From the NCBI GenBank assembly GCA_965228125.1, contig OZ245791.1, forward strand, positions 1,426,001-1,490,000: a stretch of DNA of 64,000 bases, read 5' to 3'. A model generated the notes under the pieces. The model made no database searches and had not been told where the DNA came from. It was given only the letters and a program-made list of their open reading frames with translations. The stretch comes from GWF2-38-69 sp965228125 (GTDB taxonomy: Bacteria; Verrucomicrobiota; Lentisphaeria; Victivallales; GWF2-38-69). Of this stretch, positions 8,867-17,689 are shown piece by piece (within the stretch, counting starts at the first letter, position 1; each line of letters starts with the position of its first letter). The translations under genes and the position numbers were made by a program.

Positions 8867-9564
8867 GGATTTACCTCCAAAGCCGCATTATCAATTATCC
8901 CGTCCTTGATATGGATAACTCTCTGGGCATGTTTGGCAACCTCTCTGTCGTGGGTCACCATGATAATGGTGATATTTTTCTCTTTATTCAGCGTCTTAAA
9001 TATTTCCAAAACTTCCTCTCCTGTACGGGAATCTAAATTGCCGGTAGGCTCGTCTGCCAGAAGAATCGGAGGATCACAGATTAGAGAACGCGATATGGCT
9101 ACCCTTTGCTGTTGGCCTCCTGATAAACGCGACGGCTCATGATGATAACGGTCACTAATACCAAACTGTTCAAGGAGTTTCATTCCCTTTTCATGGGCTT
9201 TTTTTGCAGGGATATGATTTGGAGCGTAAGCAATGGGCATTATCACATTTTCCAGTGCGCTGACTCTGGGCAAAAGGTTAAAACTCTGAAAAACAAATCC
9301 TATCCTGCTATTTCTTATCCTTGCTCGGATATCATTTGAAAGTGATGAGATTTCTTTTCCTTCAAGATAATATTGCCCGGAAGATGGCCTGTCCAGGCAT
9401 CCAAGTATATTCATCAAAGTGCTTTTTCCCGATCCTGAACTTCCCATCAGTGCAATAAATTCTCCTTTGAGCACATTCATGGAAATTCCTTTGAGCACAG
9501 GGACGCTAATGTCGCCCATATGGTAAGTTTTGTGTAAGTCCTTTATTTCTATAATATTGTTCAT
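8863..9564 (-). CDS. MacB/LolD-type ABC transporter ATP-binding protein
   Basis: 233 residues, one complete ABC ATPase: Walker A GSSGSGKST, Q-loop FVFQSFNLLPR, signature LSGGQQQRVAIS, Walker B ILLADEPTGNLD and H-loop VTHD. In E. coli MacB this domain is fused to the permease; here they are separate genes overlapping by 4 bases, as in many anaerobes. It starts 7 bases after the adaptor gene, which fixes its partners. It drives the exporter from the cytoplasmic face. Assignment of the family is secure, the cargo is not known. Confidence 0.93.
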   Translation of the reverse strand: MNNIIEIKDLHKTYHMGDISVPVLKGISMNVLKGEFIALMGSSGSGKSTLMNILGCLDRPSSGQYYLEGKEISSLSNDIRARIRNSRIGFVFQSFNLLPRVSALENVIMPIAYAPNHIPAKKAHEKGMKLLEQFGISDRYHHEPSRLSGGQQQRVAISRSLICDPPILLADEPTGNLDSRTGEEVLEIFKTLNKEKNITIIMVTHDREVAKHAQRVIHIKDGIIDNAALEVNP

Positions 9565-9571
9565 CTATGAA

Positions 9572-10885
9572 CTATCTCTTCTTCATTTTAAATTGAGGCA
9601 CAAATGGGCTATTTGCCGAGTTATTAGTCTGTGCCTTCAATGAAATTCCGATGACAGCCTCCATTCCTTCTTTCAAACCTTCGCCTTTAATTTCTGTCAT
9701 ATCCCCATCTGAGATTCCAGGAGTCACTTCAAGTGGAATAGGCGCACCATCTTTAAGTATCCATATAAAAGTTTTCTTTTTAAAATTGTTTTCACTTTCC
9801 GAAGAACCACCATTTTTGCCTGTGTCCTCTTGAAGAACATAGCCCAAATACTTTTCATCGGCCTGGCCCTCTTCAGGTTTCCATCGCAATGCAGAATTGG
9901 CAACCATGATAACTTCCTTGTGCGTGTCTATCTCAAATTTCACATTTGCAGTAAGATAGGGAAGGAGTTTTCCGCCGGCGTTGTCCGTGTTAATTACTAC
10001 GACATAGGTAACCACATTCTGATTCACAGAAGCGTTCATCCTGATTTTCGTCACCTTCCCGCTAAAAGTGTCATAAGGGTAAGCATCCACAGTAAACTTT
10101 ACGTTTTGCCCCGGTTTTATTTGTCCGATGTCAGCTTCATTTACGCTGACCCATATTTCCATACGGGTCAAATCTTTCGCTATAAGAAATAAACTGGGCG
10201 CATTGAGGCTTGAAACAACTGTTTGCCCTATATTCACCCTTCTGTCTATAACGATTCCTTTCACAGGTGAAGTAATCGTGCAATATTCAAGATTCTGTTT
10301 AGCTCTTTTCAAAGAAGCCTCAGCTACGCCAACTGCGGCATTTGCCTGATTAACAATGGATTCCCCTACTTCCAGATTGGCTGAAGAAACGCCATATTCC
10401 GATTTATATAAATCGTAATCGGCTTTAGAATTGGCATTTACAGTCTGCAGTTTTTGCGCCCTGGCAAAGTTTGATTCTGCCAGTTCCTTTTTTGCTTTCA
10501 ACTGCCCAATATCGGATTTGGCCTTTTGTAAAAGCGCTTTTGCCTCTTCCAGTTTGGCTTTTGCTTCAAGGACGTCTGACTGATAGAGGACATCGTCTAT
10601 TTTGGCAAGAACCGTTCCTTCATTCACGGTAGAACCATAATCAATGGGCTTCCCGTCATCATCTTTTCCGAAACTGATGATCCTGCCGGCCACTTGGGCT
10701 CCTACGTCAATCAGATCTTCCGGTTCCACAGTCCCTGTAGCGCTGATAGTCGAAGTGATATCTCCGAATTTTAATGGCACAGTCTTGTAGTAAAATTTGT
10801 TTTGGGTTCCTGAATTTAAGTAAAAAAATAGTCCCAGCCCTACAACGATCAGAACTGCCAATATAACAAAGATAAGTTTTTTCAT
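9572..10885 (-). CDS. MacA/HlyD-type periplasmic adaptor subunit
   Basis: 437 residues from the ATG at 10885 (MKKLIFVILAVLIVVGLGLF, a single N-terminal membrane anchor); a TTG at 10909 is less likely. Domains: membrane-proximal strand with ISATGTVEPEDLIDVGAQVAG, a split lipoyl domain, a coiled-coil hairpin rich in Ala/Lys/Glu at about 115-205, the returning lipoyl strand (SPVKGIVIDRRVNIGQTV), a beta-barrel (GQNVKFTVDAYP) and a C-terminal membrane-proximal domain. It would bridge the MacB-type transporter to an outer-membrane channel. The adaptor, ATPase and permease follow one another without gaps. It may instead act with another TolC-like protein such as the one at 22682. Confidence 0.91.
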   Translation of the reverse strand: MKKLIFVILAVLIVVGLGLFFYLNSGTQNKFYYKTVPLKFGDITSTISATGTVEPEDLIDVGAQVAGRIISFGKDDDGKPIDYGSTVNEGTVLAKIDDVLYQSDVLEAKAKLEEAKALLQKAKSDIGQLKAKKELAESNFARAQKLQTVNANSKADYDLYKSEYGVSSANLEVGESIVNQANAAVGVAEASLKRAKQNLEYCTITSPVKGIVIDRRVNIGQTVVSSLNAPSLFLIAKDLTRMEIWVSVNEADIGQIKPGQNVKFTVDAYPYDTFSGKVTKIRMNASVNQNVVTYVVVINTDNAGGKLLPYLTANVKFEIDTHKEVIMVANSALRWKPEEGQADEKYLGYVLQEDTGKNGGSSESENNFKKKTFIWILKDGAPIPLEVTPGISDGDMTEIKGEGLKEGMEAVIGISLKAQTNNSANSPFVPQFKMKKR

Positions 10886-10927
10886 AACACTCAAAAGCAA
10901 CTTTGGCAAAACGCCGTATTTAAGATA

Positions 10928-11677
10928 TTATTGTTCTATTTTTATTTTAAGCGAAACACTTGCTGAAAGCGTTACATCCCCTGATGCTATGTTCGGCGCA
11001 GGTGCGCCCCCTTCCATATTTTCTGAAAAAGAAGCTTTCGCTGCAAACATTCCTCTTCCGTAGTCATTGCCCGACAAATAAGCATTATTTACGTTGATAG
11101 ACAACACATTACCAAGTGTAACCCCTGAAGCTTCGGCTGCGGCTTTTGCATCAGACATCGCGCTCTTAACAGCTTTTTGTATGACTTGCGCATTATATTT
11201 TTGTTCGTCTGCAACATCAAAATAAATCCTATCAATCTTATTTGTGCCGTTATTCAAAGCAGTCTGGATAATTTTGCCGACTAAATCAGTTTTGGTGGTT
11301 TTTATGTCCAATGAGTTTGTCATTGTGTAGCTTATGATCTGGGGTTTCCAGTCAGACTTCGGATTTTTCGGTTGAGGCGCCCAGTTGGGAGAAAGATTGT
11401 AGGCAGAAGTTTTGTATTCATTTCTGTCCAACCCAAGTTTTTCGACAGCTTCAATCAGGCTGTTCATCTTAGTTTTGGTTGAATTAATAGCGTCCTGCGG
11501 TTTTTCTGCCGTGCTTACGACAGTAAGTGTTATCTGCGCTCTGTCTGCCGGAACAGATATTTTAGCTTCACCGTTAACAAAAATATTCGGCGGATCCTGC
11601 ATCATTGGGCAATCATACGCATAACTTACTGAAAAAAGGCAGGCCGCGAACATAGTTAAAATAAGAAACTTCTTCAT
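10928..11677 (-). CDS. SIMPL-domain (DUF541) periplasmic protein
   Basis: 249 residues with a signal peptide at 1-20 (KKFLILTMFAACLFSVSYA). The rest is one SIMPL/DUF541 domain: INVFVNGEA-like start (NIFVNGEAKISVPADRAQITLTV), YKTSAYNLSP, DRIYFDVADEQ, and the A-rich helix AQVIQKAVKSAMSDAKAAAEA followed by LGNVLSIN. The family includes periplasmic oxidative-stress proteins (YggE) of unknown chemistry. It lies 2 bases after the siroheme reductase and 42 before the adaptor, so it is co-transcribed with both. Its placement suggests a role in envelope handling or stress during metalloid exposure; that is inference. Confidence 0.88.
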   Translation of the reverse strand: MKKFLILTMFAACLFSVSYAYDCPMMQDPPNIFVNGEAKISVPADRAQITLTVVSTAEKPQDAINSTKTKMNSLIEAVEKLGLDRNEYKTSAYNLSPNWAPQPKNPKSDWKPQIISYTMTNSLDIKTTKTDLVGKIIQTALNNGTNKIDRIYFDVADEQKYNAQVIQKAVKSAMSDAKAAAEASGVTLGNVLSINVNNAYLSGNDYGRGMFAAKASFSENMEGGAPAPNIASGDVTLSASVSLKIKIEQ

Positions 11678-11678
11678 G

Positions 11679-13124
11679 CTATTTAATTCCTTTCTTGTTT
11701 AGGATGTGGTAAACCAGTTCACATGTAATTTCAGAAATTTCCTCCCCTGACAACGGTTTATTCTTGAGTGTATCTGAATAATTGAACTCACAATCTGTTG
11801 TAGTCAACCTGCACATCTCAACAAGTTCGCCATTTGCATTCTTTGATTTTACTCCCGATAGCCCGAGTTTTGCGATTTTGTTGTAACCGCAGGAGTTCGG
11901 GCATCCTGAAATTTTCAGCGACTTGAGTATTGTTTTGAAGAGTTTATGTTTATGTTCAGGGTTCTGTGCGAAGTATTTGTCCAAAGTTTCCGCTGCGATA
12001 TCAGCAAATTTCGTCGGATCTGTCAAGCCTATATCACATATTTTTGCCCCGATACAGGTCGTTATCAGCCCTTTGAATGACTCGCCGGTATAATTTTTTC
12101 CTAAACTTTTTAAGCTAAGATAAAAATCATAAACGATCTCATCAGGCAACAACATGGTGAGGTTCCTCTCCCTTGTTAACCTAATAAATTTAACCTTATA
12201 GTTTTCAAACAATTTGATTAATTCATCAGATTCATTTAAAGAAAGAATCCCGTACGGGATATAAACCGTCACAAGACTTCCCTTGGGCTGAGAGGCAAAA
12301 TTCGACTTGTCTTGTTCAACTTCCCCTGCTAAGTTGTCACCTGAAAAATAATAGGACTCGAAGAGCTTTTTAAATTCAGTTTCGCCTTTTTCGTCAACAA
12401 TGAATTTAATTCTGGCTTTATTTCTGTCCTGCCTATTGCCATGGTCATAAAACATATTCATTGCCGCATAGACGATATTGCAACATGATTCCGCACTCAC
12501 AGAATCAAGAATCTTTATCCCCGAAGCCGGACTCTTTCCTAACGTGCCGCCTATGTAAACATCAAAACATTTTTCTCTTCCGGACAGTTTGGCAACAAAC
12601 CCTATGTCCTGATACCTGGCATTGTCGCAGTCATCGTTACAGCACGAAAAGCCTATCTTGATTTTCCTTGGCAATGAAATGGTTTTTTCAAATTTATCAA
12701 AAACTTTCTCTATCGCCTGAGCATAAGGCACCACATCGAAACCTGAAGTTGGGCACACTCCCGAATGAGAGGAAGCAGTAGCGGCTCTTATGCAGTTTCC
12801 GCCGCCACCGATGCACGCAAGAAAATTCTTCTGGTAGTTGTCCAGAACATCAGGTAGTTTTAAAGGGTCAATTCCGTGAAGCTGGATATCCGCCCTAGTC
12901 GTAAAATGTATGAACTCAGCTCCGCTTGCAATCGCTATGTCGTTTATGATTTTCAGCCTTGTTAAGCTTACTTCTCCTCCCGGCACACGAATGCGGGACA
13001 TAAATTTCCCGTCTTTCTGTTTGTATATGCCAAGACATGAAGAGGTGGATTTTAGTTCAGTGTAGGAAATCTTACCTTCTGCAAATAAAAAAATCTTCCT
13101 TTTAAATTCTTCTATAACATTCAC
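11679..13124 (-). CDS. Siroheme-[4Fe-4S] nitrite/sulfite reductase family protein
   Basis: 481 residues. Two half-repeats of the NirA/sulfite reductase fold: a ferredoxin-like half-domain (MSRIRVPGGEVSLTRLKII, FIHFTTRADIQLHGI), a first catalytic half with CIRAATASSHSGVCP and GFSCCNDDCDNA, a second half-domain from about 270, and the cluster ligands C-x5-C (TCIGAKIC) and C-x3-C (GCPNSC), which bind a [4Fe-4S] cluster bridged to siroheme. It would reduce nitrite or sulfite by six electrons in the cytoplasm. It starts 4 bases after acr3 stops, inside the arsenic operon, where such enzymes are not standard. At 481 residues it is somewhat shorter than assimilatory enzymes. The electron donor and substrate cannot be read from the sequence. 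Confidence 0.86.
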   Translation of the reverse strand: MNVIEEFKRKIFLFAEGKISYTELKSTSSCLGIYKQKDGKFMSRIRVPGGEVSLTRLKIINDIAIASGAEFIHFTTRADIQLHGIDPLKLPDVLDNYQKNFLACIGGGGNCIRAATASSHSGVCPTSGFDVVPYAQAIEKVFDKFEKTISLPRKIKIGFSCCNDDCDNARYQDIGFVAKLSGREKCFDVYIGGTLGKSPASGIKILDSVSAESCCNIVYAAMNMFYDHGNRQDRNKARIKFIVDEKGETEFKKLFESYYFSGDNLAGEVEQDKSNFASQPKGSLVTVYIPYGILSLNESDELIKLFENYKVKFIRLTRERNLTMLLPDEIVYDFYLSLKSLGKNYTGESFKGLITTCIGAKICDIGLTDPTKFADIAAETLDKYFAQNPEHKHKLFKTILKSLKISGCPNSCGYNKIAKLGLSGVKSKNANGELVEMCRLTTTDCEFNYSDTLKNKPLSGEEISEITCELVYHILNKKGIK

Positions 13125-13128
13125 TACA

Positions 13129-14178
13129 TCAACCCTCTATTTTATAAAATCTTTTCCTGAAGTAGAAAGCCACATTGACTAGGCCTATCAATGCAGGCAC
13201 TTCGACCAAAGGGCCTATAACTGCCGCAAAAGCCGCCCCTGAATTTATACCGAAAACGGCTACGGCAACAGCTATGGCAAGTTCGAAATTATTGCTTGCT
13301 GCTGTGAACGAAAGTGTAGCAGATTTAGGATAATTAGCTTTTGCCTTATAGCTTATATAAAAAGAAATCAAAAACATCACGACGAAATAAATTAACAATG
13401 GAATGGCAATCCTTACCACATCCATGGGGAGCCTGACTATGTATTCGCCTTTCAGAGAAAACATTACAAGAATTGTAAAAAGAAGGGCAATAAGGGTTAC
13501 CGGGCTGATTTTTGGAATAAATTTTGTCTGATACCAAACTTTGTCCTTTGCTTTTATCAGGATGGCCCTTGTCAAAAATCCTGCAGCAAACGGTATTCCC
13601 AAATAGATAAGAACGCTCTCGGCAATCTGCCCGATACTTACATTTACGGCGACTGAACTCAAACCGAACAGCGGTGGCAAAAGAGTTATAAAGAACCACG
13701 CATATATTGAGAAGAAAAGAATCTGAAAAATAGAATTGAAAGCCACCAAACCTGCGCAGTATTCGGAATCGCCTTTGGCTAATTCATTCCACACGATTAC
13801 CATGGCAATACATCTTGCAAGACCAATCATAATCAGACCGACCATGTATTCAGGGTAATTACGAAGAAAAATTATAGCCAGAAAAAACATCAGAACAGGC
13901 CCGATTATCCAGTTTTGTATCAAAGAAAGGGCAAGAATCTTCTTATCCCTGAAAACATCTTTCATTTCCTCATATTTGACCTTGGCCAGAGGTGGATACA
14001 TCATCAGAATCAACCCCACAGCAATAAGCATATTGGTGGTTCCTACCTGAAATTTTCCCCAAAAACTAGTCAAAGAAGGAATAAAATAACCAGCAAAGAC
14101 GCCAACAAACATAGCGGCAAATATCCACAGAGTTAAATACCTGTCTAAAAATGAAAGTTTTTTAGTGATTTGCGACAT
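13129..14178 (-). CDS. acr3: ACR3-family arsenite efflux permease
   Basis: 349 residues, about 10 membrane helices. Family marks: NMLIAVGLILMMYPPLAKVKYEE in TM2, LIQNWIIGPVLMFFLA, and GLARCIAMVIVWNELAKGD, which holds the membrane cysteine essential in characterised ACR3 proteins; later AASNNFELAIAVAVAVFG. It exports arsenite as the thiolate across the inner membrane using the proton gradient. It lies 15 bases after the ArsP-like permease, and arsC and arsR are further upstream in the same run, which confirms the arsenic context. Confidence 0.95.
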   Translation of the reverse strand: MSQITKKLSFLDRYLTLWIFAAMFVGVFAGYFIPSLTSFWGKFQVGTTNMLIAVGLILMMYPPLAKVKYEEMKDVFRDKKILALSLIQNWIIGPVLMFFLAIIFLRNYPEYMVGLIMIGLARCIAMVIVWNELAKGDSEYCAGLVAFNSIFQILFFSIYAWFFITLLPPLFGLSSVAVNVSIGQIAESVLIYLGIPFAAGFLTRAILIKAKDKVWYQTKFIPKISPVTLIALLFTILVMFSLKGEYIVRLPMDVVRIAIPLLIYFVVMFLISFYISYKAKANYPKSATLSFTAASNNFELAIAVAVAVFGINSGAAFAAVIGPLVEVPALIGLVNVAFYFRKRFYKIEG

Positions 14179-14193
14179 AGTTTCTTCCTTTTA

Positions 14194-15213
14194 TTAAAAT
14201 ATTAAATTAAATAAATAGCCTACTATCAGGATGCCGACTCCTACGATCCCTACGAATGTACAGATCAGCGGCAGTTTAAGAACTTTTTTTAGTATGATTA
14301 TTTCTGGAAGTGAGAGTCCTATAACTGACATCATGAAAGCAAGCGCAGTTCCAAGAGAGGCCCCTTTCTCAATGAGAACCGAAACGATCGGTATTATTCC
14401 GGCAGCATTTGAATATAACGGTATCCCGATAAGGACAGAGAGAGGAACGCTGTACCACTCGTGACTACCCATGAAGGAAACAAGAAAGTTCTGGGGAACA
14501 TAGCCGTGAAATCCAGATCCGACGGCAATACCTAATGCCACATAAATCCAAACCTTCCCTACAATGTCTTTGACAGCAGCATAGCCGTATCTGATTCTTT
14601 CATAAAAAGCAAGGTTTCCTTGAAGTATATCGTGTTTCTCGGAACGAAGCTGATAAACCCAGTTCTGAACCCATTTCTCAAGCTTTAGCCTTCCGATTAT
14701 CCAGCCTGCCAGGATGGCTATCACAAGCCCTGTAATAATATATATCAGCATGACTCTCCAGCCGAACATTCCTAAAAGCATAATCACTGCTACTTCGTTT
14801 ATCATCGGGGCGGAAATCAGGAATGAAAATGTCACTCCGAGCGGAATGCCTGTTTCCACAAAACCAAGGAAAAGCGGAATGGCAGAACACGAACAAAAAG
14901 GAGTGATAATTCCGATAAGAGAAGCCAGGATATTACCCGTGAATTCAGACCTTCCGCCAAGAATTTTCAGCACTCGCTCCTGTGTCATATACGAGCGGAC
15001 AATCCCTACAAAGAAGATAATCAGTGAAAGAAGCATCAGGACTTTTGGCAGTTCAAATACAAAGAATCCGATAGCATCCGTAAGTTTCGCGCCCTTCTCC
15101 AATTTTAAAAGTTTAAAGACAAACCAGTCTGAAATATCCTGCAGCAAGATATAAACAAATACCCACAGAATAAGCCAGACAGTAGAGATTAAAATGCTTT
15201 TTATAGTTTTCAT
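14194..15213 (-). CDS. ArsP-like permease (DUF318/UPF0718 family)
   Basis: 339 residues with about 8-9 helices. The diagnostic stretch is TPFCSCSAIPLFLGFVETG followed by FSFLISAPMINEVAVIMLLG; the two close cysteines in FCSCSA are the conserved feature of this permease family. Characterised ArsP members export trivalent organoarsenicals such as methylarsenite and reduced roxarsone; others of the family are uncharacterised. It is 2 bases from the TauE gene and 15 from acr3. With the ArsE/F/G-like genes in the same run, a role in organoarsenical efflux is plausible, not shown. Confidence 0.85.
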   Translation of the reverse strand: MKTIKSILISTVWLILWVFVYILLQDISDWFVFKLLKLEKGAKLTDAIGFFVFELPKVLMLLSLIIFFVGIVRSYMTQERVLKILGGRSEFTGNILASLIGIITPFCSCSAIPLFLGFVETGIPLGVTFSFLISAPMINEVAVIMLLGMFGWRVMLIYIITGLVIAILAGWIIGRLKLEKWVQNWVYQLRSEKHDILQGNLAFYERIRYGYAAVKDIVGKVWIYVALGIAVGSGFHGYVPQNFLVSFMGSHEWYSVPLSVLIGIPLYSNAAGIIPIVSVLIEKGASLGTALAFMMSVIGLSLPEIIILKKVLKLPLICTFVGIVGVGILIVGYLFNLIF

Positions 15214-15215
15214 AG

Positions 15216-15989
15216 CTATAAGAGTCCTGTTCCTAATGCTATAGAAAGCATTACTAACAATACGGCCACAATTATCTGCAGAAACTTTAATGTCACTTTT
15301 TTAAGAAGTTTGTTGCCTATATAGGCTCCCGCTATCGCAGAAAGAGCGGCAGAGGTTATGAGCGGAAAACTTTCCGCCATACCTGCGTTAGTGAATCTTG
15401 TAGCATAAATGCTAAGCCGAGCTAGATCAACAAAGGTTGAAACTACCACCGCCGTTCCAATAAAAGCTTCTTTTGTTAATCCGACTCTAATCAAGAATGC
15501 GCTGCGCAATGCCCCTTGATTTCCGGAGAGCCCTCCGAAAAAACCGCTCAGTGCCCCGCCTATGGGTAGTTTATTTTTCCCAAATTCCAATTTATTGAAA
15601 TAAGGTATTAAATCAATGCATGCAAAAAGGATTAAAAGTATAGCAATTATGAATTTTATGAGTGAAACTTCAAATGTCTTTCCGAATACCTGATAGCTGT
15701 AAAGGCTTGCCATTGATGACAGATTTATAAGTAACCATGATCCCAGAAAAGCAAATATTACAGCAGGAATGCCAAACCGCAGAAGGACACCAACATCGGC
15801 TTTTTTACCTACTAAGATAATTTTGAATATGTTATTTGCAAAATGAACGATCCCGCATAATGCGATAGCTGTTTCAACAGGGAAAAATATTATAAATAAC
15901 GGCGTAAGTATAGTTCCCAGTCCAAATCCAGAAAAGAATGTTAGAATAGCCACAAGAAATGAGGCAATTGAGAGAAGTAATATTTCCAT
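15216..15989 (-). CDS. TauE/SafE-family anion permease
   Basis: 257 residues from the ATG at 15989, which starts directly with a membrane helix as is usual; an AAGGAG at 16031-16036 lies only 2 bases before a TTG at 16028, so a start 13 codons upstream is possible. About 8 helices, with the two TauE halves marked by FSGFGLGTILTPLF near the start and GALSGFFGGLSGNQGALRSAFL near the middle. The family exports sulfite, sulfoacetate and other small sulfur-containing or organic anions. Its place between arsC and the ArsP-like gene, in a run that also holds a sulfite/nitrite reductase, hints at sulfite as substrate. Confidence 0.85.
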   Translation of the reverse strand: MEILLLSIASFLVAILTFFSGFGLGTILTPLFIIFFPVETAIALCGIVHFANNIFKIILVGKKADVGVLLRFGIPAVIFAFLGSWLLINLSSMASLYSYQVFGKTFEVSLIKFIIAILLILFACIDLIPYFNKLEFGKNKLPIGGALSGFFGGLSGNQGALRSAFLIRVGLTKEAFIGTAVVVSTFVDLARLSIYATRFTNAGMAESFPLITSAALSAIAGAYIGNKLLKKVTLKFLQIIVAVLLVMLSIALGTGLL

Positions 15990-16048
15990 CGTTAATCTTT
16001 TGTTTTCAGTCGCCTGAGAGCGAAACAACACTCCTTATGTTAGTAAGT

Positions 16049-16489
16049 TTATCTACGGTGCAATAATATGGGCAATTCCAAAACGAAACTGCGGATTTGG
16101 TCCCTGACTTTTCGGTAACAGTCAAGTTTGTCTTCTTCTTTTTCGTATTCTTTGGCAAGTTTCGGGGGATCTTCAAACCCCACATGGATAACTTTGGTTT
16201 TGCCGGGAAAGAATGGGCAGTTTTCATTGGCGTGTCCACAGACTGTTATTACGAAATCAAATTCGATGCCTTTAAGTTCAGAGGTGAGCTTCGAGTAGTG
16301 CTTCGATATATCGACTCCGCTTTCTTTCATCACCTGAACGGCATAAGGGTTGAGTCCATGTTTCTCAACACCTGCGGAATAAACTTCAAATTCATTCCCT
16401 TTCAAATATCTTGCCCACCCTTCTGCTATCTGACTTCGACATGAATTTCCCGTACAAAGAAACAATATTTTCTTTTTTGATGTGCTCAT
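16049..16489 (-). CDS. arsC: Arsenate reductase, thioredoxin-coupled (LMW phosphatase fold)
   Basis: 146 residues. P-loop LCTGNSCRSQIAEGWARYL with the nucleophilic Cys and Arg of the low-molecular-weight tyrosine phosphatase fold, and the redox pair in TVCGHANENCPFFPG, which identifies the ArsC class that is recycled by thioredoxin rather than a phosphatase. It reduces arsenate to arsenite in the cytoplasm for ACR3 to export. It begins 7 bases after the arsG-like stop. The thioredoxin genes upstream in the same run may supply electrons. No key residue is missing. Confidence 0.95.
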   Translation of the reverse strand: MSTSKKKILFLCTGNSCRSQIAEGWARYLKGNEFEVYSAGVEKHGLNPYAVQVMKESGVDISKHYSKLTSELKGIEFDFVITVCGHANENCPFFPGKTKVIHVGFEDPPKLAKEYEKEEDKLDCYRKVRDQIRSFVLELPILLHRR

Positions 16490-16496
16490 TTTAACT

Positions 16497-17186
16497 TTAA
16501 AATTTCAATCCGTATATATTTGTTAGACTATAATATATTCCTGCCAGAATGAAGATTACGCCTGTTGCGTATCTGGCAATTCTTCCCAAAAATGAAACCT
16601 TATCGAAAACTTTCCCTAGTCTATTCATGCCAAGAGCAATTACCAGGGCAGAAAAAATAACAGGCAGAGCAGTTCCAATTGCATACACGAGAGGTAGAGT
16701 GACATATGAAGTATTCTTGATAGAAAGAGGTATCAGTCCCCCGAAATATAGTCCTGCGGAAACAGGGCAAAACGAAAGCGCAAATATTGCTCCAATCGGC
16801 AACGCCCACCAACGACCGCCTTTCCTTGCATGTTCATGAAGTTTATTTACACCGGATATGGAAATGGATAAGCCTGTCCCTATCCAACCTAAAAGGATCA
16901 TCCCGATAAGAATCATTATAGGGGCGAGAGCTTCATTCATATATTTCTGCAGGAAACGGGAAAGCTCTCCGCTGCAGAGAAGCCCTGAAACAATAAATGA
17001 GGCAAGAACCACATAGGCAAAAACTCTGCCGATTGTATAAAGCACGCCTGAAATAATTACATGGCCTTTTTTGTCGATACGATGCCCTATGAAAGATATT
17101 GCCGCAATATTAGTCGCAAGAGGACAGGGGCTTATGGATGTAAGAATTCCGAGAAATAAAGCAGATGTTAACACCAGATAAGTCAT
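16497..17186 (-). CDS. arsG: ArsG-like permease (CcdA/DsbD-related membrane protein)
   Basis: 229 residues, six helices in two triplets. The paired cysteines of the CcdA/DsbD fold are seen as ISPCPLATN near residue 20 and LSFCPVSAGLYFGG near 140. CcdA proteins move electrons from cytoplasmic thioredoxin to the periplasm, but members in arsenic operons next to ArsE and ArsF are described as ArsG, an efflux permease for reduced aromatic arsenicals. Overlap of 4 bases with the arsF-like gene makes that reading the better one. A thiol-electron carrier remains an alternative, especially with an exported thioredoxin next door. Confidence 0.8.
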   Translation of the reverse strand: MTYLVLTSALFLGILTSISPCPLATNIAAISFIGHRIDKKGHVIISGVLYTIGRVFAYVVLASFIVSGLLCSGELSRFLQKYMNEALAPIMILIGMILLGWIGTGLSISISGVNKLHEHARKGGRWWALPIGAIFALSFCPVSAGLYFGGLIPLSIKNTSYVTLPLVYAIGTALPVIFSALVIALGMNRLGKVFDKVSFLGRIARYATGVIFILAGIYYSLTNIYGLKF

Positions 17187-17674
17187 ACTTCTTTTTGCCT
17201 CATTTTTAGAACTTCCTGAATATTATTTTTAATGTATGCTTCAAACGCAGCAGGCTTATCAAGAAGGGTCCAAGTATCGTCAAGTTTCTTGAAATAAATA
17301 ATTTCATCGCATTTCACAAGAGCAACTACCACACAGCTTGCAATTACATCAAACTTTTTCGCAAGAACTTCATTTTCTTGGAAGTCATCTGTTCTCCACT
17401 GAATCAGTCCCTCAGCCATATCAGATTTGAAATCCGAACTAAGAATCTCTTTAGTTCGCTTTTCGATGCTGTTGCATGTAGTGCAGCGGAATGTGGAATG
17501 CAGATAATAGACTCTCACAAGAGTTTGAGATTTAACTTCCGATAAAGAAACTGAATTCCCAGCCATTAAAGAATTGTTCGCTCTTTGATTAAAATTTTTA
17601 CCAATGGCAAATCCAATAGAAATAAGGATAAAGGCAAGAAGAAAATTCTTGGTTATTCTTTTCCATTTTTCCAT
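17183..17674 (-). CDS. arsF: ArsF-like membrane-anchored thioredoxin-fold protein
   Basis: 163 residues: a basic N-terminus, one helix at about 10-25 (NFLLAFILISIGFAIG), then a thioredoxin-like domain with RCTTC (C-x2-C) after YYLHSTF, the wording typical of ArsF proteins. ArsF was described together with ArsE as reducing the nitro group of nitroaromatic arsenicals, with ArsG exporting the product; that is knowledge of the family, not shown here. The gene ends in a 4-base overlap with arsG and follows an exported thioredoxin by 15 bases. Confidence 0.78.
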   Translation of the reverse strand: MEKWKRITKNFLLAFILISIGFAIGKNFNQRANNSLMAGNSVSLSEVKSQTLVRVYYLHSTFRCTTCNSIEKRTKEILSSDFKSDMAEGLIQWRTDDFQENEVLAKKFDVIASCVVVALVKCDEIIYFKKLDDTWTLLDKPAAFEAYIKNNIQEVLKMRQKEV

Positions 17675-17689
17675 AGGTCAGACCGCAAA

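Noticed and set aside
16006..16239. A 77-codon minus-strand frame between arsC and the TauE gene.
   Set aside because: It overlaps arsC almost fully in another frame and has no ribosome site or domain.
16497..17186. The CcdA-fold gene as a cytochrome c biogenesis gene.
   Set aside because: No ccs/ccm or cytochrome gene is nearby, while arsE- and arsF-like genes flank it, so the ArsG reading is better supported, though a thiol-relay role is kept open.
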